A stretch of 64,000 nucleotides of DNA from positions 3,721,501 to 3,785,500 of the forward strand of contig NC_021191.1 of the NCBI RefSeq assembly GCF_000389965.1. Reading direction: 5' to 3'. The notes beneath the pieces were generated by a model. It was not told the origin of the DNA, searched no databases, and was given only the letters and a program-made list of their open reading frames with translations. This document shows, one piece after another, positions 34,295 through 43,220 of this stretch (within the stretch, counting starts at the first letter, position 1; each line of letters begins with the position of its first letter). This stretch comes from Actinoplanes sp. N902-109 (GTDB taxonomy: Bacteria > Actinomycetota > Actinomycetes > Mycobacteriales > Micromonosporaceae). A program made the position numbers and the translations under genes.

Positions 34295-36088
34295 TCAGGC
34301 CGGTACGGCGGCCAGCAGCTCCAGCGCCGCCCGGCAGCCACCCGGCCCCTCGACCTGGTCGGCCCGCCGTCGCGCGTAGGCCTGCACCAGCACCGGATAG
34401 CGGTAGCGATCGGTGCTGGTCTCCTCGACCAGGTGCGCGTCGACCAGTTCCTCCAGGGCGGCGCGGGCCTGCGCAGGTGACACCCGCAGCATCAGCGTCA
34501 CATCCTCGACGCTGCGGTCGGGCGAGCCGGGCAGGGCGGCGATCCGGAACACCCGGGCGGTCGCGGGTCGCAGCCCGGCCTCGGCCCGCCGGATCGGCTC
34601 GTCGACGATCTTGCAATCCTCGTGCATCACCACCGGCTGCCGCAGGTCGTCGTCGAGCTGGGCCATGATCCGCTCGATCGTCCACCGGGGCCGGTCGAGC
34701 AGGCGGGCGGCGGCCACCCGCACCGGCAGCGGCTGATGCGAGCACGCCCCGACCAGCCGCGCGGCGGCCTGTGGCTCGCGGGCCACGCGGTCGTGACCGG
34801 CCACCGCGCCGAGCAGGTGCAGCGCTTCCGTCTCGCTCAGCGGGCCCAGCCGGTGCCAGCGCACCGTCGGCAGCTCGAGCAGGCGCCGCGTGGCGGTCAC
34901 GATCACCGCGCACCCGGGTGTGCCGGGCAGCAGCGGGGACACCTGGGCGCTGTCCGCGGCGTCGTCGAGCACCACGAGCAGCCGGCGCCGAGCCACGGTC
35001 GTGCGCCACAGCGCGGAACGCTCGGCCAGCGTCGATGGCAGTGCCACCCCGGGGGAGACGGCTCGCAGCAGGCCGGCGAGCACCTCGAGGGGCGGGGTGG
35101 GGGAGCCGCTGCGGGCGGCCAGCTCGACGAACAGCCGGCCGTCCGGGAACCGGTCACCCAGCCGGTGCGCGGCGTGCACCGCCAGCGCGGTCTTGCCGGA
35201 CCCGCCGAGCCCGGTGATCCCGGCCACCGCCGGCGCCGGGCCGGTCAGGGTGCCGCGCAGCCAGCCGACCTGCTCGTCGCGGCCGGTGAAGACCGGCAGG
35301 TCGGCGGGCAGCTGTTCGGGGGCGCCGCGGTCGGTGGTGACCGCCAGGGCCGGGGCGCCGCGCAGGATCTGCTGGTGCAGCACCTGGATCCGCGCGCCCG
35401 GCTCGATGCCCAGCTCGTCGCGCAGCGCCGCCCGTAACGCCCGGAAGGCGGCCAGCGCCGCAGCCGTACGACCGCTTCGGTGCAGGGCGGTCATCCACAG
35501 CTCGGTGAGGCGGCCGTCGAGGGGCTCCTCGCTGACCGCAGCTGCCAGCCCGGCCGCGGCGGACTCGTGCTCGCCGAGCTCCAGCTGCAGGTCGAACCAC
35601 TGCTCACGGGCGGTGCGGCGGGCCATGTCCAGGCGGACCCGCTGGGCCGCGGCGAACTCGCCCTGAGCCCCGCCCAGGGCTTGACCGGACCACAGGTCGA
35701 GCGCCTGGCGCAGGGCGTGGGCCGCTCCGGCCGCATCGCCGTCGCGGCGCAGCCCGGCACCACGGTCGAGCAGGTCCAGGAACTCCGTCACGTCGAGGGT
35801 CGCGGCGCCCCGGTCCAGCCGGTATCCCGCGGCCGTACGGTGCAGCACCGGACCGGGCGCACCCGGCCGGGCGAGGGTCTGGCGCAGCCGGGAGGAGTAG
35901 GTGCGCACCGTGCTGCGTGCCGAGGCCGGTGGGCGGTCACCCCACAGCGCGTCGACGATGGCGTCGATCGGCACGGGCCGGTCCTGGAGCAGCAGCAGGG
36001 CCAGCAGCCCCCGCTGCTGCGGAGTGCCGAGCGGCAGCTCGGCGGGGCCGGTGAGAGCCCGGATCGGGCCCAGCAACGTGAAACGCAC
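34295..36088 (-). CDS. SARP-family regulator with NB-ARC ATPase (orphan)
   Basis: A 597-residue regulator. The winged-helix domain opens with MRFTLLGPIRALTGPAELPLG and contains ALWGDRPPASARSTVRTYSSRLRQTL; a BTAD domain follows (about 95-245), then a NB-ARC domain with P-loop GLGGSGKT (K299) and LLVVLDDAADSAQVSPLLPG. The C-terminal part resembles the winged-helix segment after NB-ARC. It is organised like the SARP at 11179-13119 but is not closely similar. No biosynthetic genes adjoin it, so its targets are unclear; the catabolic operon directly upstream is one possibility. Confidence 0.88.
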   Translation of the reverse strand: MRFTLLGPIRALTGPAELPLGTPQQRGLLALLLLQDRPVPIDAIVDALWGDRPPASARSTVRTYSSRLRQTLARPGAPGPVLHRTAAGYRLDRGAATLDVTEFLDLLDRGAGLRRDGDAAGAAHALRQALDLWSGQALGGAQGEFAAAQRVRLDMARRTAREQWFDLQLELGEHESAAAGLAAAVSEEPLDGRLTELWMTALHRSGRTAAALAAFRALRAALRDELGIEPGARIQVLHQQILRGAPALAVTTDRGAPEQLPADLPVFTGRDEQVGWLRGTLTGPAPAVAGITGLGGSGKTALAVHAAHRLGDRFPDGRLFVELAARSGSPTPPLEVLAGLLRAVSPGVALPSTLAERSALWRTTVARRRLLVVLDDAADSAQVSPLLPGTPGCAVIVTATRRLLELPTVRWHRLGPLSETEALHLLGAVAGHDRVAREPQAAARLVGACSHQPLPVRVAAARLLDRPRWTIERIMAQLDDDLRQPVVMHEDCKIVDEPIRRAEAGLRPATARVFRIAALPGSPDRSVEDVTLMLRVSPAQARAALEELVDAHLVEETSTDRYRYPVLVQAYARRRADQVEGPGGCRAALELLAAVPA

Positions 36089-36198
36089 CGCTCAGATGTA
36101 GCTCGCCCACGCCGGCACGTCAAAACCGGGCGGGGCCGCACCCGGCCGGGCCGAGCTTGCCCGCGAGGCCGGCGACGTGGTCACCGGCTCCCGGTCGG

Positions 36199-37674
36199 TC
36201 ACGCGGCGGGCAGCGGGAGTGCGCGCAAGGCTTCCTTGCGGACCTTGGCGGAGCCGGTACGCGGCAGGGCTGCCACGGTGTCGATGTAGCGGGGGATCTT
36301 GTAGCGGGCGAGCCGGCCGGTCAGGAAGGTGCGGATCTCGTCGGCGTCGATGTCGTGTCCGGGGGCGGGCACGAGGAAGGCCCGGCCGGTCTCGCCCCAG
36401 GTGTCGTCGGGGACACCCACGACGGCTGCCTCGGCGACCGTGGGATGGGCGAACAGGACAGCCTCGACCTCCGCCGGATAGACGTTCTCGCCGCCGGAGA
36501 TGTACATGTCCTTGACCCGGTCGACGATGCGGAAGTGGCCGTGCTCGTCGACGACGGCGATGTCGCCGGAGCGGAACCAGCCGCCGGTGAAGGCATCGCG
36601 GGTGGCGCCGGGGTCGTTCCAGTAGCCGGGGGTGACATTGGGACCCCGGACCAGCACCTCGCCCGGTTCGCCGGGTCCGGTCTCGGTGAGGTCGGGACGC
36701 ACGCAGCGCACGTCGGCGAAGAAGACCGGCGGCCCGGCCGAGCCGGGGTGCGCGGCGGCCTCCGGGGCTTCGAGGAACGTGGCGCCGGGAGCGGTCTCGG
36801 TCATGCCGTAGCCCTGGCAGAAGGTGAGCCCGCGCTGCTGGTAGGTGTGGATGAGCGCCGGGGGCACCGCGGCACCGCCGACCAGCAGCCGGCGGATCGA
36901 GCCGAGGTCGGCGCCCGGCCAGCGCGGGGAGGCGGCCAGTGCGGCGTACATGGCGGTGACGCCGAACATCCAGGTGACCCGGTGCCGGTCGATCAGGTCG
37001 TAGCAGCCGTCGACGTCCCAGCCGGGCATGAGCACGCTGCACCCACCCTTGAGGACCGTCGGCAGCAGGCACTGGTGCAGCGCGGCGACGTGGAACAGCG
37101 GCGCACTGACCAGGGTCACCTCGTCGCCGGCCACATCCACCCCGACGAGCAGGTTGTACGTGTTCCAGACGATGTTGTCGTGGGTGAGCACCGCGCCCTT
37201 GGGCCGGCCGGTGGTGCCCGAGGTGTAGAGGATGCAGGCCGGGTCGCTGCCGGCCACCGTGACGCCGGGGCCGGGCGCGTCGCCGCCGGCGGCCAGCCAC
37301 GCCTCGTACTCGGTCAGGGACACCGAGGGCAGCTCGGTCGCGTGCGGCTGCGCGTGGATCAGCAGGCGTGCGCCGCTGTGGTCGAGCAGGTAGTCGATCT
37401 CCGGCCCGGCCAGGCGGGCGTTGAGCGGCACGAAGATGGCGCCCGCGGCGTACGTGGCGAACATGGTCTCGACAAACGCCGGATGGTTGGCGCCCAGGTA
37501 GGCCACCCGGTCACCGGGCCGCACCCCGGCCGCGTGCAGCCGCCGGGTCAGCCGGCCCACCCGGCCGGCGAACTCGGCGTAGGTGGTCGTCCGCCCGGCG
37601 AAGACCATGGCGGTGCGGTCCGGGGAGATCGCGGCGCGCCGGGCCGGCCAGCCGCCCAGTCCCGTGTTCGGCAT
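36199..37674 (-). CDS. Acyl-CoA synthetase (AMP-dependent ligase, FadD-like)
   Basis: A 491-residue ANL-superfamily enzyme. The AMP-binding P-loop reads ILYTSGTTGRPKGAVLTH, the second motif is CQGYGMTETAPGATFLE, and the C-terminal hinge and lysine are GGWFRSGDIAVVDEHGHFRIVDRVKDMYISGGENVYP and GSAKVRKEALR. It activates a carboxylic acid to its CoA thioester. It is the last gene of the nine-gene operon starting at 44398, 12 bases after the MaoC gene, and so supplies the CoA-activated substrate for that pathway. Chain-length or aromatic preference cannot be read here. Confidence 0.93.
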   Translation of the reverse strand: MPNTGLGGWPARRAAISPDRTAMVFAGRTTTYAEFAGRVGRLTRRLHAAGVRPGDRVAYLGANHPAFVETMFATYAAGAIFVPLNARLAGPEIDYLLDHSGARLLIHAQPHATELPSVSLTEYEAWLAAGGDAPGPGVTVAGSDPACILYTSGTTGRPKGAVLTHDNIVWNTYNLLVGVDVAGDEVTLVSAPLFHVAALHQCLLPTVLKGGCSVLMPGWDVDGCYDLIDRHRVTWMFGVTAMYAALAASPRWPGADLGSIRRLLVGGAAVPPALIHTYQQRGLTFCQGYGMTETAPGATFLEAPEAAAHPGSAGPPVFFADVRCVRPDLTETGPGEPGEVLVRGPNVTPGYWNDPGATRDAFTGGWFRSGDIAVVDEHGHFRIVDRVKDMYISGGENVYPAEVEAVLFAHPTVAEAAVVGVPDDTWGETGRAFLVPAPGHDIDADEIRTFLTGRLARYKIPRYIDTVAALPRTGSAKVRKEALRALPLPAA

Positions 37675-37686
37675 GGCGGGCCCCGG

Positions 37687-38142
37687 TCAGGCGTACTGCC
37701 GGTAGATGGCGCGGGCCACGCAGGCCGGCTTGGCGCCGCCGTCGATCTCGACGGTGAAGTCGAGGGCGAGCTGCACGCCGTCGCCGGCCACCTCCTCGAC
37801 GCCGGCGACCCGCCCGGCCAGGCGGATCTTCGTGCCGACCTTGACCGGGCTGGGGAAGCGCACCCGGTCGAGGCCGTAGTTGACGCCCATCGCGATGCCC
37901 TCGATCGTCAGCAGCTCGCCGAAGAGCGGGATGACCAGGGCGAGGGTGAGGTAGCCGTGGGCGATCGTGGTGCCGAACGGCCCGCCGCGGGCGCGTTCGG
38001 TGTCGACGTGGATCCACTGGTGGTCGCCGGTGGCCTCGGCGAACATGTCGACCCGTTCCTGGGTGATCTCGATCCAGGAACTGTGCCCGAGGTCGCGGCC
38101 GGCGAGGGCCTTGAGCTCGTCGAGGCCGGTCACAGTGATCAT
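37687..38142 (-). CDS. MaoC-family enoyl-CoA hydratase
   Basis: A 151-residue hot-dog-fold hydratase. The (R)-hydratase signature is clear: WIEITQERVDMFAEATGDHQWIHVD contains the catalytic Asp and His, followed by TTIAHGYLTLALVIPLF and GVNYGLDRVRFPSPVKVGTKIRL. It hydrates 2-enoyl-CoA esters. The ATG overlaps the amidohydrolase stop (ATGA). Together with the SDR and acyl-CoA ligase of the same operon it can form a short beta-oxidation-like sequence. Confidence 0.93.
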   Translation of the reverse strand: MITVTGLDELKALAGRDLGHSSWIEITQERVDMFAEATGDHQWIHVDTERARGGPFGTTIAHGYLTLALVIPLFGELLTIEGIAMGVNYGLDRVRFPSPVKVGTKIRLAGRVAGVEEVAGDGVQLALDFTVEIDGGAKPACVARAIYRQYA

Positions 38143-39020
38143 GTCGGTTCTCCCTTCCCGAGGCCGAGCAGCCGGGCGGCGTTGTCCTTGAGGATCTTGG
38201 GGCGGACGTCGGGTTTGAGGTCGAGGCGGGCGAAGTCGGCCAGCCAGCGGTCCGGGGTCAGCACCGGGTAGTCGGAGCCGAACAGCACCTTGTCGCGCAG
38301 CAGCGTGTTGGCGTAACGGACGAGCTGCGGCGGGAAGTACTTGGGGGACCAGCCGGACAGGTCGATGTGCACCAGCGGCTTGTGGGTGGCCACCGCGAGC
38401 GCCTCGTCCTGCCAGGGGAACGACGGGTGGGCCAGGATGATGCGCAGGTCCGGGAAGCGGGCGGCGACCTCGTCGACCAGCATCGGGTTGGAGTGCCGCA
38501 GCCGGATGCCGGCGCCGCCGGGCACCCCCGCGCCGATGCCGGTCTGCCCGGTGTGGAACAGCGCCGGCACGCCCAGCTCCTCGATCGCCGCGTAGAGCGG
38601 GAAGGCCATCGGGTCGTCCGGGCTGAAGTCCTGCAGGCTGGGGTGGAACTTGAAGCCGCGGACCCCGTACCGCTCGACCAGCCGGCGCGCTTCCCGCACG
38701 CCCGCCTTCCCTTTGTACGGGTCGATGCTGGCAAAGGGGATCAGCGCATCCGGATGGCGGGCGCAGTCCTCGGCGATCTCCTCGTTGGGGATGCGCGGGT
38801 GCCCGGTGGCGTGCTCGGCGTCGACGGTGAACACCACGGCGGCCATCCGGCGCTGCCGGTAGTAACCGGCGATCTCGTCGATGCCCGGCTGCCGGGGTGT
38901 GTCGCTGCCGAAGTAGGCCGCCGACGCGGCCAGCAGCTCGGGGCTCAGCGAGCCGCGCCCGTCCCGGCCGACCTCGGCGTGGGTGTGCACGTCGATCGCG
39001 GTGAGCTGGTCGAGGTCCAT
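38139..39020 (-). CDS. Amidohydrolase-family metal-dependent hydrolase/decarboxylase (ACMSD-like)
   Basis: A 293-residue TIM-barrel protein. DVHTHAE at the N-terminus gives the first metal ligands; GFKFHPSLQDF, ALFHTGQTG, IILAHPSFPW and VLFGSDYPVLTP complete the pattern of the ACMSD/gamma-resorcylate decarboxylase branch of amidohydrolases (metal-binding histidines and the final Asp of GSDYP). Members cleave C-C or C-O bonds of ring-derived acids. It overlaps the MaoC start. The presence of such an enzyme beside CoA-ligase and hydratase genes suggests ring or side-chain cleavage; the substrate is unknown. Confidence 0.87.
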   Translation of the reverse strand: MDLDQLTAIDVHTHAEVGRDGRGSLSPELLAASAAYFGSDTPRQPGIDEIAGYYRQRRMAAVVFTVDAEHATGHPRIPNEEIAEDCARHPDALIPFASIDPYKGKAGVREARRLVERYGVRGFKFHPSLQDFSPDDPMAFPLYAAIEELGVPALFHTGQTGIGAGVPGGAGIRLRHSNPMLVDEVAARFPDLRIILAHPSFPWQDEALAVATHKPLVHIDLSGWSPKYFPPQLVRYANTLLRDKVLFGSDYPVLTPDRWLADFARLDLKPDVRPKILKDNAARLLGLGKGEPT

Positions 39021-39021
39021 G

Positions 39022-39933
39022 TCAGGGCGCCGGGACCGGCGGGGCCGGGATGCCGTAGGTCTCCGGCTCGGCGCCCACGCCGGTCGGCCACTGCTGCGCG
39101 ATGGCCTCGGCACTCCAGCCGCCGTCGGCGAACGCGACCGTCTTCTCCGCCGGGTGCGACCAGAGCGCGAGCCGGTCGCCGCCGATGCCGATGGCCTGCC
39201 CGGTGATGCCGGCCGCGGCGTCCGAGGCCAGAAACGTGACCAGGCCGGTGACGTCGTCGACCGTGCCGAGCCCGGCGTCGCGGCGCACCCAGGCGGGCAG
39301 TGGCTGCCCGGTGCGTTCGGCGTGCTCGATGACCGGCGCGAAGGCGGGGATGGTGCGGGTCATCGCGGTGGCGGCTACCGGCACGACGGCGTTGACGGTG
39401 ATCCGGGACCGGGCCAGTTCCAGCGCCCAGGTGCGGGCCATGGCGGCGATCCCGGCTTTGGCCGCGGCGTAGTTGGTCTGCCCGAAGTTGCCCCGCTGCC
39501 CGGCCGGCGAGCCGACGAGGATCAGCCGGCCGCCGTCGCCCTGCTCCCGCATCCGGATCGCGGCGGCCCGCGCGCAGGTGAACGTGCCGCGCAGGTGGAC
39601 CTGAATCACGTCGTCGAAGTCCTCGTCGGTCATCTTCCACAGCACCCGGTCGCGCAGGATGCCCGCGTTGGTGACCAGCACGTCGAGCCGCCCGTACTCG
39701 CGGACCGCCGCGGCGACCAGCTGCTCGGCCTCCGCGGTGCCGCCGACCGCGGCGGGTACCCCGGTGGCCGTCCCGCCGGACCGGCGGATGTCGTCGACCG
39801 CGGCCTGGACCGCGGCGGGGTCGAGGTCGTTGACCACGACGGCGGCCCCGGCGGCGGCCAGCGCGCGGGCATAGCCCAGCCCGAGGCCCCGGCCGCTGCC
39901 GGTGACCACGGCGACCTTGCCGTTGAGCTGCAT
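39022..39933 (-). CDS. SDR-family dehydrogenase (HSD17B4-like, 3-hydroxyacyl-CoA type)
   Basis: A 303-residue SDR with VVTGSGRGLGLGYARALAAAG, TNAGILRD, S in VGSPAGQRGNFGQ and YAAAK (QTNYAAAKAGIAAMARTWALE). The C-terminal stretch with ATAMTRTIPAF and GDRLALWSHPAEK is longer than in FabG and is shared with the 17-beta-HSD4-like 3-hydroxyacyl-CoA dehydrogenases. It probably oxidises the hydroxyacyl-CoA formed by the MaoC hydratase. It overlaps the LivM stop by one base and ends just before the amidohydrolase start. Confidence 0.91.
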   Translation of the reverse strand: MQLNGKVAVVTGSGRGLGLGYARALAAAGAAVVVNDLDPAAVQAAVDDIRRSGGTATGVPAAVGGTAEAEQLVAAAVREYGRLDVLVTNAGILRDRVLWKMTDEDFDDVIQVHLRGTFTCARAAAIRMREQGDGGRLILVGSPAGQRGNFGQTNYAAAKAGIAAMARTWALELARSRITVNAVVPVAATAMTRTIPAFAPVIEHAERTGQPLPAWVRRDAGLGTVDDVTGLVTFLASDAAAGITGQAIGIGGDRLALWSHPAEKTVAFADGGWSAEAIAQQWPTGVGAEPETYGIPAPPVPAP

Positions 39934-40910
39934 CAGTTCCCCTCTCGGTGGTGCGGCGGGCGGCCCCGGGAGGCGAGGCCGGCGGGCCGCGGGATGCGGG
40001 TCAGCGCGGGCACGATGCCGCGGGGCAGGAAGAGCACGGTGGCCATCAGCAGCAGGGCATAGACCGCGTACGAGAGCACGGTCGGCGCGTAGCCGGGCAT
40101 GCCGGGCTGGGTGCCCAGGGTGTTGAGCGCCTGGACCAGCAGCACGATGACGGCGGCGCCGACGACCGGGCCGGCGATGGTGCCGAGCCCGCCGACCACC
40201 GCCATCACCACGAACTCCACGGACAGCAGCACCGGGAACGAGCCCGGCGCCAGGTAGCCGAGGTAGAACGCGTAGATGCCGCCGGCCAGCCCGGCGAACC
40301 CGGCCGACAGGACGAAGACGGCCAGCCGGTAGCGGGCGATCGGGACGCCGCCGGCCGCCGCCGCGATCTCGCTGGTCCCGGCGGCGCGCAGCCCGCGCCC
40401 GGCCCGCGACGCCACGACGTTGCGCGACACCAGCAGGACGACGGCCAGCACGGCCCAGACCAGGTAGGCATAGCCGAGGTCGCCGCCCACCGGCAGCTGC
40501 GGGACGTTCTGCAGCCCGATCGCGCCGCCCGCCCAGTCGCCGCGGCCCAGCAGCGACAGCAGGATCAGCTGCAGGGCGAGGGTGGCGAAGGCCAGGTGAT
40601 GCCCGCGCAGGCGGAGCAGGGGAGCGCCGAGCAGGGCGGCGGCACCGGCGGCGGCCAGCGGCGCCGCCACCAGTCCGGCGAGCACCGGCGCGCCGTGCAC
40701 GGTGAGCAGACCGGCCGCGTACCCGCCGATGGCGTAGAACGCCGCCTGGCCGAGCGAGACCTGCCCGGCGTACCCCATCAGCAGCGAGACGCCCGCGGTG
40801 ACGATCGCGGCAAGGCCGAGCAGCACGTACGTCGCGAGGTGGCGTTCCGGCAGCAACGGCGGCAGCACCAGGGCGAGCCCGGCGCCGGCGACCGGCAGCA
40901 GGCGGTTCAC
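39933..40910 (-). CDS. Branched-chain amino acid-type ABC transporter permease (LivM)
   Basis: A 325-residue permease with eight or more hydrophobic segments. SLLMGYAGQVSLGQAAFYAIGGYAAGLL is the LivM signature, and VVGGLGTIAGPVVGAAVIVLL is the conserved late loop contacting the ATPases. The GTG overlaps the LivH stop (GTGA). In operons with acyl-CoA ligase and MaoC genes these Liv-type importers generally carry aromatic, cyclic or carboxylic acids, not amino acids; that is inference here. Confidence 0.93.
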   Translation of the reverse strand: MNRLLPVAGAGLALVLPPLLPERHLATYVLLGLAAIVTAGVSLLMGYAGQVSLGQAAFYAIGGYAAGLLTVHGAPVLAGLVAAPLAAAGAAALLGAPLLRLRGHHLAFATLALQLILLSLLGRGDWAGGAIGLQNVPQLPVGGDLGYAYLVWAVLAVVLLVSRNVVASRAGRGLRAAGTSEIAAAAGGVPIARYRLAVFVLSAGFAGLAGGIYAFYLGYLAPGSFPVLLSVEFVVMAVVGGLGTIAGPVVGAAVIVLLVQALNTLGTQPGMPGYAPTVLSYAVYALLLMATVLFLPRGIVPALTRIPRPAGLASRGRPPHHREGN

Positions 40911-41767
40911 CGGGCCGGCTCCGGGGTGGCGCCGCGCCGGGCGGCCTGCCCGATCATCACGGCGAGCATCAGCACGAGCGCCACCTCCAGCTGGTAGGCG
41001 CCGCCGCCGTACCCGGCGATCATGGTCTGCGTGACGCCCAGCAGCAGCCCGCCGGCGAGCGCGACAGCCGGGCGGTTCAGGCCGCCGAGCACGGCCGCCG
41101 CGAAGCCGTTGACGACCAGCGTCACGTCGCTGTCGAAGCTCACCTGCTGCACCGGGGTGGTGAGCACCCCGGCGACCCCGCCGAGCGCGCCGCCCAGGGC
41201 GAACGCGAGCAGCCCCATCCGGCGTACGTCGATGCCGACCACGCGGGCCGCGTACGGGTTGGCCGCGCAGGCCGACAGCGCCTTGCCCAGGTCGGTGCGG
41301 GTGAAGAACGCAGCCAGGGCCAGGAACACCGGCACGGTGACGCCGATGATGAGCAGGTAGTGCGTCTGCAACCGGGCACCGCCGAGCACGGCCACGCCGG
41401 GCAGCCCGGCGAACGAGCGCGGCTGGTCGCCCCAGATGACGATCTCCACGGCGTACGCGAACACGCCCAGCCCCAGCGTGACGATCAGCGCGGTGCCGGG
41501 GGTGGTGCCGGGCCGGCCGATCGCGACGACGCCCGCCAGCAGGCCGGCCAGCGCGGCGGTGAGCACCCCGGTCAGCTCGGCGAGCCCGTGCGGCAGCCCG
41601 GCGCTCAGCAGCGAGGCGGTCAGCAGGGCCGCGAGCACGGCGAACGCACCCTGGGCGAAGTTGACCACCCGGGTCACCCGGTGGATGGTGACCAGGCCGG
41701 CGGCCACCAGCGCGTAGCCGGCCCCGATGCCCAGGCCGGTCAGCAGGTAGCCGAGGAAGGCGCTCAC
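40907..41767 (-). CDS. Branched-chain amino acid-type ABC transporter permease (LivH)
   Basis: A 286-residue permease. TGLGIGAGYALVAAGLVTIHRVTRVVNFAQGAF is the classic LivH N-terminal pattern, and SDVTLVVNGFAAAVLGGLNRPAVALAGGLLLG is the EAA-like coupling region. The GTG at 41767 overlaps the LivF stop; the longer in-frame reading upstream is a shadow of the ATPase gene. It forms the translocation channel with LivM. Confidence 0.93.
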   Translation of the reverse strand: MSAFLGYLLTGLGIGAGYALVAAGLVTIHRVTRVVNFAQGAFAVLAALLTASLLSAGLPHGLAELTGVLTAALAGLLAGVVAIGRPGTTPGTALIVTLGLGVFAYAVEIVIWGDQPRSFAGLPGVAVLGGARLQTHYLLIIGVTVPVFLALAAFFTRTDLGKALSACAANPYAARVVGIDVRRMGLLAFALGGALGGVAGVLTTPVQQVSFDSDVTLVVNGFAAAVLGGLNRPAVALAGGLLLGVTQTMIAGYGGGAYQLEVALVLMLAVMIGQAARRGATPEPAR

Positions 41768-42453
41768 CGGGCCGGTCCGTCCGCCGTCACGTGGCCGCCG
41801 AGGTAGGCGGCTGTCACCCGGGGGTCGCGGGCCAGCTCGGCGCCGGTGCCGTGCAGCACCACCCGGCCCGCCTCCAGGACGTAGGCGCGCCGGCACAGGC
41901 CCAGCGCGAGCCGGGCGTTCTGTTCGATGAGCAGCACGGCCATCCCGCGGTCGGCGTGCAGCGCGCGCAGGTGGCCGACCAGCTCGTCGACGACCAGCGG
42001 CGCCAGCCCCAGGCTGAGTTCGTCGACGACAAGCACGTCGGGGCGGGCCATCAGCGCGCGGCCGATGGCCACCATCTGCTGCTGGCCGCCGGAGAGCCGG
42101 TCGGCCCGGCGGCGCTGCAGCCCGTCGAGCGCGGGCAGCAGCCGGTAGATCCCGGTGGTGTCGCGCCCGCGGCGGCCGTTGCGCCAGCCGCCGAGACGCA
42201 GGTTGTCGTCGACGCTGAGCTCACCGAACATCTCCCGGCCCTCGGGCACCTGGGCGAGCCGGCCCCGCACGGTGACCCGGCCCGCCGCCGGGCGGACCAG
42301 CCCGGACAGCGCCTTGACCAGGGTGGACTTGCCGGCGCCGTTGGGCCCGATCAGCGCGACCAGTTCGCCGGCGCCGACGGTCAGCTCCACCCCGTCGAGC
42401 GCGGTCGCACCGGCGTAGCGGACGGTCAGGCCGGTCACCTCGACGACGTTCAT
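41764..42453 (-). CDS. Branched-chain amino acid-type ABC transporter ATPase (LivF)
   Basis: A 229-residue ATPase with Walker A GPNGAGKST, signature LSGGQQQMVAIGRALMA, Walker B VLVVDELSLGLAPLV and VLLIEQNARLAL. Short length and the QQQM signature mark the LivF type. It forms a heterodimer with the LivG protein whose stop it overlaps (ATGA). It energises the importer encoded by this operon. Confidence 0.94.
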   Translation of the reverse strand: MNVVEVTGLTVRYAGATALDGVELTVGAGELVALIGPNGAGKSTLVKALSGLVRPAAGRVTVRGRLAQVPEGREMFGELSVDDNLRLGGWRNGRRGRDTTGIYRLLPALDGLQRRRADRLSGGQQQMVAIGRALMARPDVLVVDELSLGLAPLVVDELVGHLRALHADRGMAVLLIEQNARLALGLCRRAYVLEAGRVVLHGTGAELARDPRVTAAYLGGHVTADGPAR

Positions 42454-43220
42454 GCGGCCGTGCCCAGATAGGCGGTGACCACCCGCGAGTCGGCCCGTAC
42501 CTCGGCGGCGGTGCCCTCGGCGATCACCCGGCCCAGGTCGAGCACCGTGACCCGGTCGGCGAGCCGCATCACGAACGCCACGTCATGCTCGACCAGCAGG
42601 ATGGTCAGCCCGCCGGCGCGCAGCTCCGCGACGAGGGCGGCGAGCCGCTCGCGTTCGGCGGCCCGCAGCCCGGACGCCGGCTCGTCGAGCAGCAACAGCC
42701 GCGGCTGCCCGCACAACGCCCGGGCCAGCTGCAGCGCGCGTTGCTGGCCCAGCGGCAGCTCCTGCGCGGGCCGGTGGGCCCAGCCCTCGAGCCCGGTGCG
42801 GCGCAGGCACTCGGCGGCGCGGTCGCGGATCTCGCGTTCCTCCCGGTGGTGCCGCGGCAGGCGCAACGCCGCGGCGGCGAACCCGGCCCGGGTGGTGGCG
42901 TGCGCGCCGACCATGACGTTCTCCAGCGCGGTCATGCCGGCGAAGACCCGGGCCGCCTGGAACACCACCGCCACGCCGAGCCGGGCCCGCCGGTGCGCGG
43001 GCAACCGGTCGATGCGGACGCCGTCGAGGTGCACGGTGCCGCCGCCGGGGGCCAGCTGACCGCCGATGAGGGCGAACAGCGTGGACTTGCCGGCGCCGTT
43101 GGGTCCGATCACGGCGCGCAGCTCACCCGGCGCGGCGCCGAGGCTGACATCCCGTACGGCGTACACCCCGCCGAACGCACGGGACACCCCCGAGACGGCC
43201 AGCGCCGCGCCGGAGCTCAC
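42450..43220 (-). CDS. Branched-chain amino acid-type ABC transporter ATPase (LivG)
   Basis: A 256-residue ATPase with Walker A GPNGAGKST, ENVMVGAH, Walker B LLLLDEPASGLRAAE and switch LLVEHDVAFVMRLADRVTVLDLG, typical of LivG. The ABC signature is divergent: ELPLGQQRALQLARAL instead of LSGGQ/LSYGQ. The GTG at 43220 overlaps the substrate-binding protein stop as GTGA. It pairs with LivF. Confidence 0.92.
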   Translation of the reverse strand: MSSGAALAVSGVSRAFGGVYAVRDVSLGAAPGELRAVIGPNGAGKSTLFALIGGQLAPGGGTVHLDGVRIDRLPAHRRARLGVAVVFQAARVFAGMTALENVMVGAHATTRAGFAAAALRLPRHHREEREIRDRAAECLRRTGLEGWAHRPAQELPLGQQRALQLARALCGQPRLLLLDEPASGLRAAERERLAALVAELRAGGLTILLVEHDVAFVMRLADRVTVLDLGRVIAEGTAAEVRADSRVVTAYLGTAA